Shown: positions 35,884-44,444 of the stretch, one piece after another
How the letters are laid out: every line of letters starts with the position of its first letter
Numbering within the stretch: position 1 is the first letter of the stretch
DNA from: Acidobacteriota bacterium
Lineage (GTDB): Bacteria > Acidobacteriota > Blastocatellia > Pyrinomonadales > Pyrinomonadaceae
Direction of reading: 5' to 3'
NCBI GenBank assembly: GCA_025463125.1
Contig: JAOAPX010000161.1
Span: forward strand, 1 to 64,000
Length of the DNA stretch: 64,000 bases
Position numbers and translations under genes: made by a program
Notes under the pieces: model-generated
What the model was told of the DNA's origin: nothing
Database searches by the model: none
Seen by the model: only the letters and a program-made list of their open reading frames with translations

Positions 35884-36456
35884 CTAAAATATTTCACCTT
35901 TTTTCACGCATTTATTGCAACAGTTTTCCAGCTTCTCGCGAATGCGGAAAGCTTTTAGATGCATAGCGCTAACCGAAATGTTCATTTTTTCTGCAATAGC
36001 GCGGCGCGTTTCTACTTTTTCCGTGTCATGAAAAGCATAATAAGCAAGAATAAAATCTCGCTGTTCAGTCGTTAATTTTTTCAAACATTGCTGCAGACAG
36101 CGATAATAACCGTCTTCTTTATTTGATTTGGCGGGCTCAGTTTCAGCGATGGCTTTTGATAATTCGATCTGCTGCGGCTGGCGGTAAAATTCGTGAGACA
36201 CGTTTCTGGCGACTCCTAAAAAATACGAAACCGGATCGCCTTTATATGTCGAGACGATCCTGTGTATTTTCGCCGTCACGCGATTTATCGTTTCGTCGGT
36301 CAGTTCTTCCGCCTTAAAACAACCGCGCAGCTCGAAAACTCTTATCAAACGAGTTCGGATGACTTCATATTTTTGACCGGCGATGTCGCGATCGGGATCG
36401 AGCCACGTCAGAAGCTGTTCAAAATTGTCTTTTACGATGCTTAAATCTTTAGACAT
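35884..36456 (-). CDS. Sigma-70 family (ECF-like) RNA polymerase sigma factor
   Basis: A 190-residue sigma factor. Region 2 lies near residues 30-95 (TINRVTAKIHRIVSTYKGDPVSYFLGVARN). Region 4 is a helix-turn-helix near residues 125-185 (LTTEQRDFILAYYAF, RRAIAEKMNISVSAMHLKAFRIREKL). The C-terminal tail has a CCNKCVK cysteine cluster. Length and order match ECF-type factors. It is the first gene of the cassette; the downstream protein has an anti-sigma-like head, so it would regulate this factor. Confidence 0.88.
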   Translation of the reverse strand: MSKDLSIVKDNFEQLLTWLDPDRDIAGQKYEVIRTRLIRVFELRGCFKAEELTDETINRVTAKIHRIVSTYKGDPVSYFLGVARNVSHEFYRQPQQIELSKAIAETEPAKSNKEDGYYRCLQQCLKKLTTEQRDFILAYYAFHDTEKVETRRAIAEKMNISVSAMHLKAFRIREKLENCCNKCVKKGEIF

Positions 36457-37281
36457 TTGCGTAGAGAGTTTACGTTACCTTTCCAACCTCTTTTAAATAT
36501 AAAAAAAATAGATTTCGCCAACTATCCGCCGTGAAGCTTTTTTGTGACTGCTAGCGGAACCGATCGATCCACCTTGCATTATTTTTAGATCTTTTTACGA
36601 GAAATTTTTATATTTCTTCGAAGCGAGACGCCCGCAAGTGAAATACGTTTTTAATTTTTAATGGTGTAAATAAGGAAATTAATCAGCTTTTACTCAAACT
36701 CCGGTCGCTGAACCTTTTTTTGCCGGGAATGACACCTTTCATTTAACCAAAATACAATGATTTGTCCACTCGGCGTGCACTTTCGGGAAATTAAAATTTA
36801 ATGCGCTTCTTTTTGTTTATCCCGGCGCAGCGTAAAACCGGACGCGTTTCGATTGAAACGAAACGGTACGAGCGCCTCGTATATCGCGTTGCGGCTGCGA
36901 CAATTATGAGTTTGCTTTCGTTACCCGGCTCAAGTAAAACCGGCGTCGCGCTCCCTTTTAATACGCGATGCCGATTATGTTTACTCTTTGAAGCTTCCAA
37001 AAAACGAATTCTTGCTGACACGAGAAAATCTTTTTGTGAGTCTGCAAACATTGCGTTCGCTAAAGCTAAAGATTTCCATAATTAATAAAACTATAATAAC
37101 AGGAAGAGGTTTTCCGGGATTTTTGCGCTATTTTTATTTAAGAGCATTCCGAGTTTGTGCGGAAATCGCTTATTGCCGAATCTTCACCGTTTTTTTCGCT
37201 TTCTTTCCGAAACTTTGTTTCGCGGGCTTCGTAACATACCTAAAGAACCTGAATTCAAACGATATTCAATCAAAAAAAAAC
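36457..37281. other. Long gene-free gap before the M16 operon
   Basis: Over 800 bp with no convincing gene. Two overlapping frames on opposite strands near 36790-37085 lack ribosome binding sites and have no family resemblance. It includes the upstream region of the sigma gene. No promoter is obvious by eye. Confidence 0.4.
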
Positions 37282-37283
37282 AA

Positions 37284-37312
37284 ATAAAAAAGGTCGGAAC
37301 AAAACGCCGACC
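37284..37312 (-). terminator. Minus-strand terminator
   Basis: Read on the minus strand: GGTCGG, a 9-nt loop, CCGACC and then TTTTTTATT. There is no gene on the minus strand between here and 42.9 kb, so it may stop antisense transcription entering the gap. Confidence 0.5.
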
Positions 37313-37393
37313 GACACAAAAAAAATGTCCATCCGCCGGATAAAAACTCAAACCTTAACTGGTAATCCGGCTACATTTAAAAGGAGTAAGTTT

Positions 37394-38761
37394 ATGAAAA
37401 AAAGTCAAATATTTTTCAGTATATTTCTAGCCGCCGCGATTTTATCGATTACCGCGGCGGCACAGACAACCGGCAAGATTTCGCGCGTCGAATTCAAAGA
37501 AACGGTGTTAAAAAACGGTTTGCGAGTTATTACGGTCGAAGACCACACCGCGCCGGTTATCGCTATTAACGTCACGTACGACGTCGGCTCGCGCAACGAG
37601 CGAAAGGGGCGCACCGGGTTCGCGCATCTGTTTGAACATATGATGTTTAAGGGATCGGAAAACATCGGCTCCGGCGAACACTTCACGCTCGTTTTCAATA
37701 ACGGCGGAACGATGAACGGAACGACCAACGAAGACCGTACAAACTATTTCGAAGCTTTGCCCGCCAATCAGCTCGATCTGGCGATTTTCCTCGAAGCCGA
37801 CCGCATGAAAAGCCTCGCGATCACCAAGGAAAACCTCGACAACCAGCGCAATGCCGTGCAGGAAGAACGACGCCTCGGCGTCGACAACGTGCCTTACGGC
37901 AAAAGCAGCGAAATTCAGCAGGAACTGCTTTACGACAATTTCGCGTACAAACATACGGTCATCGGCTCGATGGACGATCTGAACGCGGCAAGCGTCGAGG
38001 ACGTCGCCGATTTTTTCAAAACTTATTACGCTCCGAACAACGCGGTTCTCACGCTCGTCGGAGATTTCAAAACAGAAGACGCTCTGGCGCGTATCCGCAA
38101 AAGCTTTGAAAGCATTCCGCGCCAGCCGGCTCCGCCCGCCGTCGATATGACCGAGCCGGAACAAAAAGCCGAGCGCCGCGCAACGATCGAAGACGCTCTC
38201 GCGCGTCTTCCGCAAGTCGATATCGCCTTTAAAACCGTTCAGGGTAACACGCCTGATTTTTACGCGCTTCAGGTTTTGTCTTCGGCGCTGCAAAACGGTC
38301 AAAGCTCGAGACTTTATCAGAAACTCGTTAAAGAAAAAGAAATGGCGACGGACGTCGGCGGTTACGCTGACGAAAAACGCGGAACGGGCGCTTTATATAT
38401 CTCGGCGACGTATAAACCGAATATGAAAACCGAAGACGTCGAAGCGGCTATCTACGACGAAATCGAGCGCATCAAGCGCGAAGGCGTCGCCGATTGGGAA
38501 TTGCAGAAAGCCAAAAACGCAACGCGCCGCAATTTTATCAACGGATTGCTCAGCTCGCTTTCGCGCGCCAATACCATCGGGCAATACGCGGTTTATTACG
38601 GCGACCCGAATCTTATCAATACGAGGCTCGACAAGGTAAACGCCGTCACCAAGGAAGACGTCATGCGCGTCGCCAATAAATACTTAAAACCGACAAACCG
38701 CACCGTAGTCGTCACCACGCTCAAAGCCAAAACGGCGGGAAACACCGGAGGCGTTCAGTAA
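37394..38761 (+). CDS. M16 family zinc metalloprotease, active subunit
   Basis: A signal peptide (MKKSQIFFSIFLAAAILSIT, cleaved near AAA-Q) precedes two M16 domains. HxxEH is HLFEH (H78, E81, H82), and the distal zinc ligand is E158 (VQEERR), 76 residues later, the standard spacing. Thus it is expected to be a working zinc endopeptidase in the periplasm. The ATG has AAAAGGAG upstream; an upstream in-frame ATG at 37325 lies inside the leader and is unlikely. The partner starts 15 bp later. Confidence 0.92.
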   Translation: MKKSQIFFSIFLAAAILSITAAAQTTGKISRVEFKETVLKNGLRVITVEDHTAPVIAINVTYDVGSRNERKGRTGFAHLFEHMMFKGSENIGSGEHFTLVFNNGGTMNGTTNEDRTNYFEALPANQLDLAIFLEADRMKSLAITKENLDNQRNAVQEERRLGVDNVPYGKSSEIQQELLYDNFAYKHTVIGSMDDLNAASVEDVADFFKTYYAPNNAVLTLVGDFKTEDALARIRKSFESIPRQPAPPAVDMTEPEQKAERRATIEDALARLPQVDIAFKTVQGNTPDFYALQVLSSALQNGQSSRLYQKLVKEKEMATDVGGYADEKRGTGALYISATYKPNMKTEDVEAAIYDEIERIKREGVADWELQKAKNATRRNFINGLLSSLSRANTIGQYAVYYGDPNLINTRLDKVNAVTKEDVMRVANKYLKPTNRTVVVTTLKAKTAGNTGGVQ

Positions 38762-38776
38762 AGGAGATTTCAAGTC

Positions 38777-40282
38777 ATGAATATTTACAAAGAAACAAAA
38801 AACAAGCTGCGCGCCTTTTCGCCAGTAATCGCTTTATCAATTGCCGTTTTAGCTTCGCTCGGCTCGATCAACGCGCAAACCGGCGCTCCGCAAAGTCAAA
38901 CGATAAAAGGCGCTGAAATAAAAGGTCGCGCGCCGGTCAGCAAGGAAATATTGCAGGTCAAGCTCCCGAAAGCTCAGGAAGCGACATTAAAAAACGGTCT
39001 GCGCGTCGTTTTGCTTGAAAATCATAAAGTTCCGACCGTTTCGATGCAGATGGTTATTTTAAGCGGCGGACTTTCCGACCCGGCAGACCGCCGCGGTTTA
39101 GCCAGTTTTACCGCTTCGCTTTTGCGTGAAGGAACGCAAACGCGCACAAGCCGCCAGATCGCCGAACAAACCGACGCGCTCGGAGCGACTTTAAGCGCAA
39201 ACTCGGGATTATCGGCGTTTACGACGAACATTAACGCTTCCGGCTTAGTCGAAAACATGGACGAAACGCTCGATATTTTCGCGGACGTTATCCGTAATCC
39301 GAAATTTCCGCAGGAAGAAGTCGCTAAATTTAAAACGCGCACATTATCTCAACTGCAATCACAGCGCGGAATCCCGCAGTTTTTGGCGGCGGAGCGTTTT
39401 CAGAGGGCAATTTACGGCGATCACCCGGGCGGGCTCATCGCGCCTTCGGTCGAAGCCGTCCGCGCCGTTACGCCGGAAAGTTTAACGGCTTTTCACGCGC
39501 AGAATTATCTGCCGAATAACGCTATTTTAGCCGTTGTGGGCGATGTAACGTTGAAAGACCTTTTGCCGAAACTCGAACGCGAATTCGGCGATTGGAAAGC
39601 CGGAAAAGCCGTCAGCACAACGCTTGCAGCGGTGCCGAAACAGGGAGCGTCGAAAATTTATCTGATCGATCGTCCCGGATCGGTGCAAACCGTTCTTCAG
39701 CTCGGCACGCTCGGCATCGAACGGACAAGCCCCGATTATTTCGGAATGCTCGTGATGAACAGAATTTTCGGCGGCGGACCCTCGGCGCGTCTTTTTATGA
39801 ATCTCCGCGAAGATAAAGGCTACACGTACGGCGCTTACAGCTCGTTCGGCGGCTCGAAGTTTCCGGGAACCGTTCTGGCAAGCTCGGAAGTTCGCACGGA
39901 CGTGACCGAAGGCGCGATGAAAGAGTTTATGTACGAAATCAACCGCATCCGCGATGAAAAAGCTTCGGCGGAAGAGCTCGAAAACGCCAAACGCGCGCTT
40001 ATCGGCAGTTTTGCGCTTTCGCTCGAACAGCCGCAGGCGCTTCTGCAAAACATCATCACGCAGAAACTTTACGATCTGCCCGCCGATTACTGGGATACAT
40101 ATCCGAAAAGAGTAATGGCGATCACCTCGGACGATGTGCAGAATATTGCCAAAAAATATCTCGATACGGGACGCCTGCAAATCGTCGCGGTCGGCGACGC
40201 TTCAAAAGTCCGCGCGCCCTTGGCGAAATACGGCTCGATTGAAGTTTACGACGTCGAAGGCAAAGTCGTTTCAAATCCTTAA
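38777..40282 (+). CDS. M16 family protein, inactive partner subunit
   Basis: A signal peptide (cleaved near INA-Q, about residue 34) leads into two M16 domains. The zinc motif is replaced by RRGLASFTASLLREG, so it is not catalytic. The C-terminal domain has GGPSARLFMNLREDKGYTYGAYSSF, whose Arg and Tyr in partner subunits contact substrate. It starts 15 bp after the active subunit and has AAAGGAG before the ATG. The pair resembles known two-chain M16 proteases of Gram-negative bacteria and ends in a terminator. Confidence 0.9.
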   Translation: MNIYKETKNKLRAFSPVIALSIAVLASLGSINAQTGAPQSQTIKGAEIKGRAPVSKEILQVKLPKAQEATLKNGLRVVLLENHKVPTVSMQMVILSGGLSDPADRRGLASFTASLLREGTQTRTSRQIAEQTDALGATLSANSGLSAFTTNINASGLVENMDETLDIFADVIRNPKFPQEEVAKFKTRTLSQLQSQRGIPQFLAAERFQRAIYGDHPGGLIAPSVEAVRAVTPESLTAFHAQNYLPNNAILAVVGDVTLKDLLPKLEREFGDWKAGKAVSTTLAAVPKQGASKIYLIDRPGSVQTVLQLGTLGIERTSPDYFGMLVMNRIFGGGPSARLFMNLREDKGYTYGAYSSFGGSKFPGTVLASSEVRTDVTEGAMKEFMYEINRIRDEKASAEELENAKRALIGSFALSLEQPQALLQNIITQKLYDLPADYWDTYPKRVMAITSDDVQNIAKKYLDTGRLQIVAVGDASKVRAPLAKYGSIEVYDVEGKVVSNP

Positions 40283-40310
40283 AGATGATATTTGAAACAA
40301 GTTAGCGTAA

Positions 40311-40351
40311 ACTAAAGGGCAGCCGTTGCGAGTTGCCCTTTAGTTTTTTTA
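40311..40351. terminator. Terminator after the M16 pair
   Basis: ACTAAAGGGCA and TTGCCCTTTAGT pair almost perfectly around an 11-nt loop, followed by a T run. Confidence 0.85.
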
Positions 40352-40427
40352 TATAACAGAGCGTGCCTGAAACTTCGGTTCGTTTATCCGGCTGTAATTC
40401 TTTGACCGCGAGTTTTCTTAAAATAAA

Positions 40428-41900
40428 ATGAAATTTATCGACACCTGTAAAGCAGCGCTTATCGCTGCGCTTTTACTAAACGCAAACTTTGAAATTTACG
40501 CGCAGACATCTTCGTCTTTCAAGCCGCCTCAAAGGGCGAGCCGTCAAAAAAGCGGCGCGAACGCTTCTCGGATCGAGGAGCGAAACGTTCGCGCTCATAT
40601 GGATTTTTTAGCCGGCGACGCATTGCAGGGTCGCGGCAGCGGAACGCAGTTCGAGCTTCTCGCCGGTCAGTATATCGCTTCACAAATGCGGCAGTTCGGC
40701 ATCGAACCGGCGGGCGACGCCGACGCTTCGGGCGCGAAAACTTATATTCAGACGGTTAATATTACGAGAAATTCTTTCGCCGAAGCTCCGAAAGTTTCTT
40801 ATTCGTCAAATAATTCCGAGGTGAGCTTTGAACACGGCAAAGAAATTCTTGTTTTGCGAATGAGCGCGGGAAGCGCGCGCGGCGGGCTGCAAAAAATAAC
40901 TTTAGGCGAAACGCCGAAACCGGGCGCGGTTGTTCTTGTAACTCTGCGCGAAGGCGAAGACGCGCAAAACCTTATGCGCTCGCTGCAAGCGCTTTCGGCA
41001 AGCGGCGCGGCGGCTGTGATTGTCGAGGAAACTCCGCAATGGAGAGCGCAGTGGGGCAACCTTGCAGCTCGAAGAATTTCTTACTCGGCAATCGCGGGCG
41101 GTGCTCCCGCCGGATTCAACTTGATTGTAGCGGGAAAAGATGCGATTGACGCGCTCAAAAAGGTCGCCGACGGAACGCAAATCGAAATCAAAGGACAGCT
41201 CGCCGCCCCTTTAATACAGCAGACATGGAACGCGGTCGGAAAGCTGACCGGTACGGATTCCAAACTTTCGGCGGAAGTCGTTCTGCTCAGCGCGCATATG
41301 GATCATCTCGGCATTCGGGAAAACGCTCCGGGCGAAGACAAAATTTTTAACGGCGCCGACGATGACGCGTCGGGCTGCGTCGCCGTTCTCGAACTGGCGC
41401 GCGTTCTGGCTGAGGGTCGTCGCCCGAAACGAACAATTTATTTCGCTTTTTTCGGCAGCGAAGAAGCGGGCGGCTTCGGTTCGAAGTATTTCGCAAACAC
41501 TCTGCCTTTTCCGAAAGAAAATCTGGCGGCAAACCTGCAATTTGAAATGATCGGTCGCCCGGACGCGAAAGTCGCCGCCGAAGAGCTCTGGCTGACCGGC
41601 TACGACCGTTCGAATTTAGGAGCGGAACTGGCAAAACAAGGCGCGAAGCTCGTCGCCGATCCGCATCCGAAGGAAAACTTTTTTCAGCGTTCGGATAATT
41701 ACACGTTAGCCGCGCAAGGCATCGTCGCCCACACGGTTTCGAGTTTCGGGCTTCATACCGATTATCATAAAGCGAGCGACGAGATAAAAACCATCGATTT
41801 TAATCATATGACGCGCTCGATCAATTCGATGGTCAAGCCGGTTCAATGGCTTGTGAATTCGAGTTTCAAGCCGAGTTGGTATGAAGGCAAAAAGCCGTAA
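40428..41900 (+). CDS. M28 family zinc aminopeptidase with PA domain
   Basis: An exported aminopeptidase (490 residues) with a signal peptide ending near residue 26 (EIYA-Q). A protease-associated insert lies at about 115-250. The M28 core has the metal ligands of this family: H in AHMDHLG (about 286), D in FNGADDDASG (about 309), the catalytic and metal Glu pair in FGSEEAGG (about 344) and H in LHTDYHKASD near the C-terminus. It probably releases N-terminal residues from peptides in the periplasm, consistent with the neighbouring M16 pair. Confidence 0.92.
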   Translation: MKFIDTCKAALIAALLLNANFEIYAQTSSSFKPPQRASRQKSGANASRIEERNVRAHMDFLAGDALQGRGSGTQFELLAGQYIASQMRQFGIEPAGDADASGAKTYIQTVNITRNSFAEAPKVSYSSNNSEVSFEHGKEILVLRMSAGSARGGLQKITLGETPKPGAVVLVTLREGEDAQNLMRSLQALSASGAAAVIVEETPQWRAQWGNLAARRISYSAIAGGAPAGFNLIVAGKDAIDALKKVADGTQIEIKGQLAAPLIQQTWNAVGKLTGTDSKLSAEVVLLSAHMDHLGIRENAPGEDKIFNGADDDASGCVAVLELARVLAEGRRPKRTIYFAFFGSEEAGGFGSKYFANTLPFPKENLAANLQFEMIGRPDAKVAAEELWLTGYDRSNLGAELAKQGAKLVADPHPKENFFQRSDNYTLAAQGIVAHTVSSFGLHTDYHKASDEIKTIDFNHMTRSINSMVKPVQWLVNSSFKPSWYEGKKP

Positions 41901-41983
41901 ACTTTTCCCGCTCGCTTTAGCCGCAAACCGGCGAAAAACGCGCTCGTTAAAAACAAATAAAAAACCCTTTGGAGAAAAGCATC

Positions 41984-42673
41984 TTGTCTGAAAACAAAAA
42001 TGAAGCCGCCGGTTCGTTAAAAGCCGTAATTTTCGATATGGACGGGATTTTAATAGATTCCGAACCTTTCTGGCGCGAGGCGGAAATCGCCGCGTTCGCT
42101 CGAATCGGAGTTCGATTGACGGAAAGCATGTGTCTCGAAACGATGGGTCTCAGAGTTGACGAAGTTATCCATTACTGGCACAGGAAATTTCGTTGGGAAA
42201 ACTTCGTTCCCGGCGAGCTTGAAAACCAAATTACCGGCGGAGTTATCGATTTGATACGCTTAAAAGGCGAAGCCAAACAAGGAATGAGCGAAGCGTTCGA
42301 GTTTTTTAAAGACAAAAACTTAAAAATCGCGCTCGCTTCGTCTTCCTCGTATAAAATTATTCACGCCGTGATCGAACATCTCGGAATTGCGGGCGAGTTC
42401 GAATGCATCTATTCGGCTGAAGAAGAAAAATACGGAAAGCCGCATCCGGGCGTTTACCTGGCGACCGCTGAAAAACTGCGCGCCGCGCCTTCGGAATGCC
42501 TGGCGATCGAAGATTCGTTTAACGGCGTGCTCGCGGCAAAAGCGGCGAAAATGAAATGCATCGCCGTGCCCGAACCCTTAACGCGCTCCGATCCGCGATT
42601 CGTTATCGCAGACGTCGTCCTCGATTCCCTTCTGGATATAAACCCGGAAATCTGGAATGAATTAAACAAATAA
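41984..42673 (+). CDS. HAD phosphatase, HxpB/YniC-like
   Basis: A haloacid dehalogenase of the beta-phosphoglucomutase-like branch. Motif I FDMDGILIDSEPFW (catalytic Asp pair), motif II SSSSYK, motif III/IV with EEEKYGKPHPGVYL and AIEDSFNGVLAAKAAKM. The nearest recognised group is hexitol or 2-deoxyglucose-6-phosphate phosphatase (YniC/HxpB); the true substrate is open. The TTG at 41984 is chosen because GGAG lies 9 nt before it; an in-frame TTG 15 bases upstream overlaps that site. Confidence 0.88.
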   Translation: MSENKNEAAGSLKAVIFDMDGILIDSEPFWREAEIAAFARIGVRLTESMCLETMGLRVDEVIHYWHRKFRWENFVPGELENQITGGVIDLIRLKGEAKQGMSEAFEFFKDKNLKIALASSSSYKIIHAVIEHLGIAGEFECIYSAEEEKYGKPHPGVYLATAEKLRAAPSECLAIEDSFNGVLAAKAAKMKCIAVPEPLTRSDPRFVIADVVLDSLLDINPEIWNELNK

Positions 42674-42701
42674 TTTACATAAACGAAATTGCGTTTGAAA
42701 T

Positions 42702-42808
42702 AAAAAAAGCGCCGGAAATCTGCTTTCTATTATTTACGCCCATTATTTACGCCGAAACGCTCGCGGACAATAAAGACAATAAAAGTAAAACGTCGGCGCT
42801 TTTTTTTA
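42702..42808. terminator. Terminator with a long repeat-bearing loop
   Basis: Arms AAAAAAAGCGCCG (from 42702) and CGGCGCTTTTTTTT (to about 42808) could pair over 13 bases. The loop of about 80 nt contains two copies of TTATTTACGCC and two copies of GACAATAAA. T tracts lie on both strands. Confidence 0.7.
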
Positions 42809-42885
42809 ATTTTAACACTCTTTAAATTTTAATCGCCTGGTAAACGACCTTGTTGTTACGTCTCGGAAAGAATCGCCTTTTCAGA

Positions 42886-42930
42886 CAAATAATATTATAA
42901 ACGCTCTGCCCGCCGGTAAACACTGGGTTT
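42886..42930. repeat. Direct repeat, left copy (45 bp)
   Basis: The first 20 bases (CAAATAATATTATAAACGCT) match the copy at 43765-43809 exactly, and about 35 of the 45 bases agree overall. The stop codon of the lipoprotein gene lies at the inner edge of this copy. The two copies flank about 830 bp of AT-rich DNA. Confidence 0.75.
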
Positions 42931-43504
42931 ATTTCGGATTAAATGCTCTACATTCACTCTGTTCTTTTTGTTTTCGATATTCTTTACCATCAAATTTGTA
43001 TGGCGTAACACCGAGCCTCGCAATGTTCTTATCACAAAAACCCATAGGAGTTTCGCTCGATAAATCTCGATAACCGTTTGTTACACTGTCTTTTACTTGC
43101 AGGACTTTGTCTTCAACTAACAACTTATACCCCGTTGGTGTTTTCTGGTATGCCCAATAAGAACAATTACTTCCTGCTCCGCACCAATCACTATGGTCAA
43201 TGTAAAGAAAAAACTCTGAAACTCCATCATTATTCAAATCATGCAGCTCATATTTCAGATAATTATTCAATACTTCTAAATCTTCTTTTGATAAATGGAA
43301 ATTGTTTTCATTGGTGTTTATGTCAGTGATTAGTTGTTGAATTAAATCATCCGGAATTTTAGATATGTTTTTCTGATTCGAAGAAACTGTTGAAGACTTC
43401 TCTATCGGAGGTTGATTTTGCGTTGATGCAGAGTTTTCACAAGATGATCCGAATAAACTTACAACGATACATAAAAACAAAATAAGCTGCCGCATATTAT
43501 TCAT
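42929..43504 (-). CDS. Putative AT-rich lipoprotein
   Basis: A 191-residue protein, not recognised. The N-terminus is a lipoprotein-like signal (LILFLCIVVSLFGSSC, Cys at residue 22), although the -3 residue is Gly rather than Leu. A Ser/Gln/Asn-rich spacer follows, then a domain with LHDLNNDGVSEFFLYID that resembles calcium- or repeat-type surface domains. It is richer in Asn, Ser and Lys than its neighbours and AT-rich. GAGG precedes the ATG. Direct repeats flank the gene, suggesting acquisition. Confidence 0.68.
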   Translation of the reverse strand: MNNMRQLILFLCIVVSLFGSSCENSASTQNQPPIEKSSTVSSNQKNISKIPDDLIQQLITDINTNENNFHLSKEDLEVLNNYLKYELHDLNNDGVSEFFLYIDHSDWCGAGSNCSYWAYQKTPTGYKLLVEDKVLQVKDSVTNGYRDLSSETPMGFCDKNIARLGVTPYKFDGKEYRKQKEQSECRAFNPK

Positions 43505-43574
43505 TTTTCCTCTCGCGTAAATAATCTTAAAAAGTGTCGTTTTTGAGATGCTACATTATTGATTAAAAATCAGG

Positions 43575-43703
43575 TCAAACTTTCCAATTATTAAAATAAC
43601 AGCCGATAAGTATCTTCCGCCCATCGCGCCATCTCACCCAGCCGTTTGTCCTAGCTTCTTTGACTTTATCAAGCTCGACTAGTGCAACCCGAAATCCAAT
43701 CAC
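43575..43703 (-). pseudogene. Possible remnant of a FGE/SUMF1-type C-terminus
   Basis: A 42-codon frame starting GTG reads MIGFRVALVELDKVKEART, and the stretch IGFRVAL is the C-terminal signature of formylglycine-generating enzyme (SUMF1-like) domains. The rest of such a domain is not in frame: the upstream frame has a stop, and another frame reads CFETEVPDAQYLGDER before a stop. It therefore looks like a broken end of a gene, but the match is short. The rest of the 373-bp gap (43505-43877) holds nothing clear. Confidence 0.25.
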
Positions 43704-43764
43704 CTTTCATCTCCCAGATATTGAGCATCTGGAACTTCTGTCTCAAAACAAGTCGTTTATGCCA

Positions 43765-43809
43765 CAAATAATATTATAAACGCTTTGCCTTTCAATAAAC
43801 ATTAGATTT
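43765..43809. repeat. Direct repeat, right copy (45 bp)
   Basis: Matches 42886-42930 in the same orientation, identical over the first 20 bases. The offset is 879 bp. It lies upstream of the DUF4149 gene at 43878. Confidence 0.75.
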
Positions 43810-43877
43810 GTTCTCGCCTTTTGCTCTTTTGGCTTAAAAACTTCATAATATAATTAGATTTACGCCTTTTTTAAACG

Positions 43878-44387
43878 ATGAATTTTATTAAAGATTTCCG
43901 GGCATTGCTGATTGGTTTGTGGCTCGGCGCGGCTGTTTTCTTTGTCGCCGTCGCGCAAAGCTCTTTCGCCGTTCTGCCGACGCGCGAGCTTGCCGGCGCG
44001 CTTGTTTCGCGAACGCTTTCGATCATCAACATAACCGGTTTGATAATCGCGCTGATTCTGCTCGTCACATCGTTTATCAAACGCGCCGAAGCCAGATCTT
44101 TTTTATTGTGGGCTGAACGAATCGCGCTCTCAGTCGTGGCGATATGCGGCGCGGGCGGGCAATTTGTCATAGCTATCTGGCTCGCGTATATTCGCGCGCA
44201 GATCGGCAGACCGATCGACGAAGTAGCGGCTGACGATCCGCTTAGAATCCAGTTTAATACGCTTCATGAATATTCGGTTTGGGCTTTAATGACCGGAATG
44301 ATCGCCGCGCTGCTTGCTTTTTTTATTATTTTGCGGAAATCTGATAAAAATCCAGTGGTTGATGATAAACAGGAATTTAAGTTTTAA
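43878..44387 (+). CDS. DUF4149-family membrane protein
   Basis: A 169-residue protein with four hydrophobic helices (about residues 7-27, 52-67, 83-105 and 135-155), fitting the DUF4149 family. The first helix contains LLIGLWLGAAVFFVAVAQSSF. The third and fourth are joined by a polar loop with IRAQIGRPIDEVAADDP. The function is unknown. It lies 57 bp upstream of the GrdB-like gene and is probably co-transcribed. Confidence 0.78.
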   Translation: MNFIKDFRALLIGLWLGAAVFFVAVAQSSFAVLPTRELAGALVSRTLSIINITGLIIALILLVTSFIKRAEARSFLLWAERIALSVVAICGAGGQFVIAIWLAYIRAQIGRPIDEVAADDPLRIQFNTLHEYSVWALMTGMIAALLAFFIILRKSDKNPVVDDKQEFKF

Positions 44388-44444
44388 AATTTTAAGATAG
44401 CGGAAAAACCAGAAACTGAAAATCAATTTTATTTCAAACGATAA

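Noticed and set aside
36791-37085. Overlapping frames on both strands in the long gap
   Set aside because: Neither has a ribosome binding site or recognised domain, and they conflict with each other.
42886-43809. Diversity-generating retroelement, suggested by the IGFRVAL end
   Set aside because: No reverse transcriptase or template repeat is visible, and the matching piece is only 42 codons without an upstream domain.
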